Below, one piece after another: positions 62,697 through 64,000 of a stretch of 64,000 nucleotides of DNA (within the stretch, counting starts at the first letter, position 1; each line of letters begins with the position of its first letter). The stretch is from Candidatus Gordonibacter avicola (lineage in GTDB: Bacteria; Actinomycetota; Coriobacteriia; Coriobacteriales; Eggerthellaceae): NCBI GenBank assembly GCA_019113915.1, contig DXGM01000027.1, positions 62,001 to 126,000 on the forward strand, read 5' to 3'. Below the pieces are notes generated by a model. It made no database searches, was not told the DNA's origin, and saw nothing but the letters and a program-made list of their open reading frames with translations. A program made the translations under genes and the position numbers.

Positions 62697-64000
62697 TTAC
62701 TTCCGCTTACCGCTCATGGTCTGCTCGATGATGTTATCCATCACATCGGGAGTAAGCATGCCCGCCGCGTAGCCGAACACGTTCCCGTCCTTGTCAATCA
62801 TGAACGTGGTGGGGAACGACATCACGCCATACGCGCCGAACACTTCTCCCGTTTCGTCCATGAGCACGGGATACGTCATGTTCTGCTCCTTGATGAACGC
62901 CTTCACTTCCTCGACGGACACGTCGGAGTTTGTAGGATGATCGGCCGTTTTGGGGTTCGCCACAGCCAGCACCACCAGGTCATCCGCATTCTCGCCGCGG
63001 TCGCGGTACAGCTTCTCGATGTCGGGAATTTCGCGCTTGCACGGCCCGCACCAGGTGGCGAAGAAGTTGAGGAATATCGTTTTGCCGCGGTAGTCCGAAA
63101 GCCGGTGTTCCACGCCGTTTTGATCGAGTAGCACCTTATCAGCAAGCGGAGCGATCCGTGTTGTAGGCACCTCATCCGAGGAAGCGCCTTCCTTTTTGTC
63201 GGTGGAGTTGGACGCGCCTTCATCACCCGCAACTTTGCCCTCGCTATCCTTGGGCGTGGTCTTCGCGTCCTTCGCGTTTGCCGCATCGCCGTCAACCGTC
63301 TGCTCCTGTGCAGCCGGCGCGCCGCCAAACGACGACAAATAGCTGGTCACGCCATTCATCCACCCGGTCACCGTCATAATGCCCATCACAATGAGCAGCG
63401 CGCCGCCCACTTTCACCGTATATTTCACCACGTTGCCGTGTGTGCGGAAGAAGCGCAGCACCTCGCCAGTGAACAGGCCCACCGCCAGAAACGGCAGGAT
63501 GAAGCCAATCGTGTAAACGCCCACCAGGAAAAAGCCCGTCGCGGCCGATGCGCTCGACGAAGCCATCAGCAGTACGCTGGCCAGCACCGGACCCACGCAC
63601 GGCGTCCACGCGAAGCTAAACGTGAAGCCCAGTACGAGCGCCACGAGCGGGTTCATGGCGAAACGCCCCAGGTTAAACGGCAGACGCCGCTCTTTTTCGA
63701 TGGCGCGCGTTTTGCCGAACGCACCCAGCATGTACAGACCGAACACCACCATAATGATGCCCGCAATGACGGAGAACAGCCGCTGATTACCCGTGAAGAA
63801 TTGCCCGAGCGCCGTAAACCCAATGCCTAACAAGAAGAACGCGAAGCTGACGCCAATCACAAAAAATAGCGTGTTTATCAGCACCTTCTTGCGCGGGTAC
63901 TCAATGGTGCCGTCGTCGTTTCGCTTCGCTGCGCCGCCGGCCAGATAGCCCACGTACAGCGGAATGAGCGGCAGTACGCAGGGCGAGAAGAAACTCAAAA
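62697..64000 (-). CDS. CcdA-TlpA fusion protein, 5' end beyond window
   Basis: The visible 433+ residues begin inside the first CcdA helix (SFFSPCVLPLIPLYVGYL), so the start lies past the right edge. Residues 1-210 are the six-helix CcdA/DsbD transmembrane reductant conduit with its paired Cys (SPC and TPC motifs). An acidic, Lys/Asp/Ser-rich linker (about 215-290) leads to a TlpA/ResA-type thioredoxin domain with WCGPC (about 335). The fusion would move electrons from cytoplasmic thioredoxin to extracytoplasmic disulfides in one polypeptide. Confidence 0.93.
   Translation of the reverse strand, partial: LSFFSPCVLPLIPLYVGYLAGGAAKRNDDGTIEYPRKKVLINTLFFVIGVSFAFFLLGIGFTALGQFFTGNQRLFSVIAGIIMVVFGLYMLGAFGKTRAIEKERRLPFNLGRFAMNPLVALVLGFTFSFAWTPCVGPVLASVLLMASSSASAATGFFLVGVYTIGFILPFLAVGLFTGEVLRFFRTHGNVVKYTVKVGGALLIVMGIMTVTGWMNGVTSYLSSFGGAPAAQEQTVDGDAANAKDAKTTPKDSEGKVAGDEGASNSTDKKEGASSDEVPTTRIAPLADKVLLDQNGVEHRLSDYRGKTIFLNFFATWCGPCKREIPDIEKLYRDRGENADDLVVLAVANPKTADHPTNSDVSVEEVKAFIKEQNMTYPVLMDETGEVFGAYGVMSFPTTFMIDKDGNVFGYAAGMLTPDVMDNIIEQTMSGKRK

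Noticed and set aside
1-64000. CRISPR array, IS element or prophage
   Set aside because: No evenly spaced direct repeats with unique spacers, no transposase or integrase, and no phage structural genes were seen.

Overview
The window is dense, mostly GC-rich bacterial DNA with strong AGGAGG-type ribosome binding sites and many GTG/TTG starts. The gene content points to an anaerobic high-GC actinobacterium of the Coriobacteriia, most like the Eggerthellaceae: several cytoplasmic molybdopterin (bis-MGD) oxidoreductases, LuxR-type regulators whose HTH is fused to a polytopic membrane domain, and an agmatine deiminase operon. The assignment is an inference from content and style. I see no rRNA, tRNA, CRISPR array or transposase.

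Layout. 0-0.7 kb: AT-rich DUF3800 gene cut by the left edge. 0.9-5.3 kb: ABC1 kinase/phasin pair, EamA transporter and divergent LysR. 5.4-10.3 kb and 20.5-25.4 kb: two halves of one housekeeping cluster (pyrH-frr-uppS-cdsA-dxr and rseP-ispG-proS-HAD, all minus strand). They are separated by about 10 kb of accessory DNA. 10.4-20.0 kb (locus 1): membrane LuxR regulator divergent from an operon with a molybdoenzyme, a small ferredoxin, a zinc-ribbon protein, both subunits of a pyrogallol/phloroglucinol transhydroxylase-like enzyme and a DASS anion transporter. 25.5-30.6 kb: HtrA protease, then an Fe-alcohol dehydrogenase/aldehyde dehydrogenase operon. 30.6-31.5 kb: HigBA-type toxin-antitoxin with LexA-like boxes. 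31.7-37.5 kb: C39-like peptidase, agmatine pathway (ptcA-aguD-aguA) and MerR. 37.5-44.7 kb (locus 2): molybdoenzyme, ferredoxin, FKBP, two MFS carriers, a divergent zinc-ribbon gene and a GAF-LuxR. 44.9-47.9 kb: MFS exporter and an SDR with a long low-complexity tail. 48.1-53.9 kb (locus 3): molybdoenzyme, ferredoxin, MFS, zinc-ribbon and membrane LuxR. 54-58 kb: phosphatase, YbaK-like protein and a polar amino-acid ABC transporter. 58.4-62.5 kb: hydantoinase-like, DUF917 and NCS1 permease operon. 62.7 kb to the end: CcdA-TlpA fusion cut by the right edge.

Two patterns stand out. First, loci 1-3 repeat one module: an acetylene-hydratase-like molybdoenzyme, a ~113-residue two-cluster ferredoxin, a tiny zinc-ribbon protein, a LuxR regulator and one or two carriers. 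This looks like a family of substrate-specific import-and-transform units for small, perhaps aromatic, molecules. Locus 1 also has the transhydroxylase-like pair and appears to have been inserted into the housekeeping cluster. Second, at least four copies of a ~160-bp structured repeat lie between genes. They share a 5' tag, a GTAC-centred apex and a terminal GC hairpin, but their long arms differ in sequence and still pair, so the structure is conserved rather than the sequence. A further separate find is a TA operon whose promoter spacer is a LexA-like box and whose leader can hide the ribosome binding site of a 27-codon ORF coupled to the toxin start.
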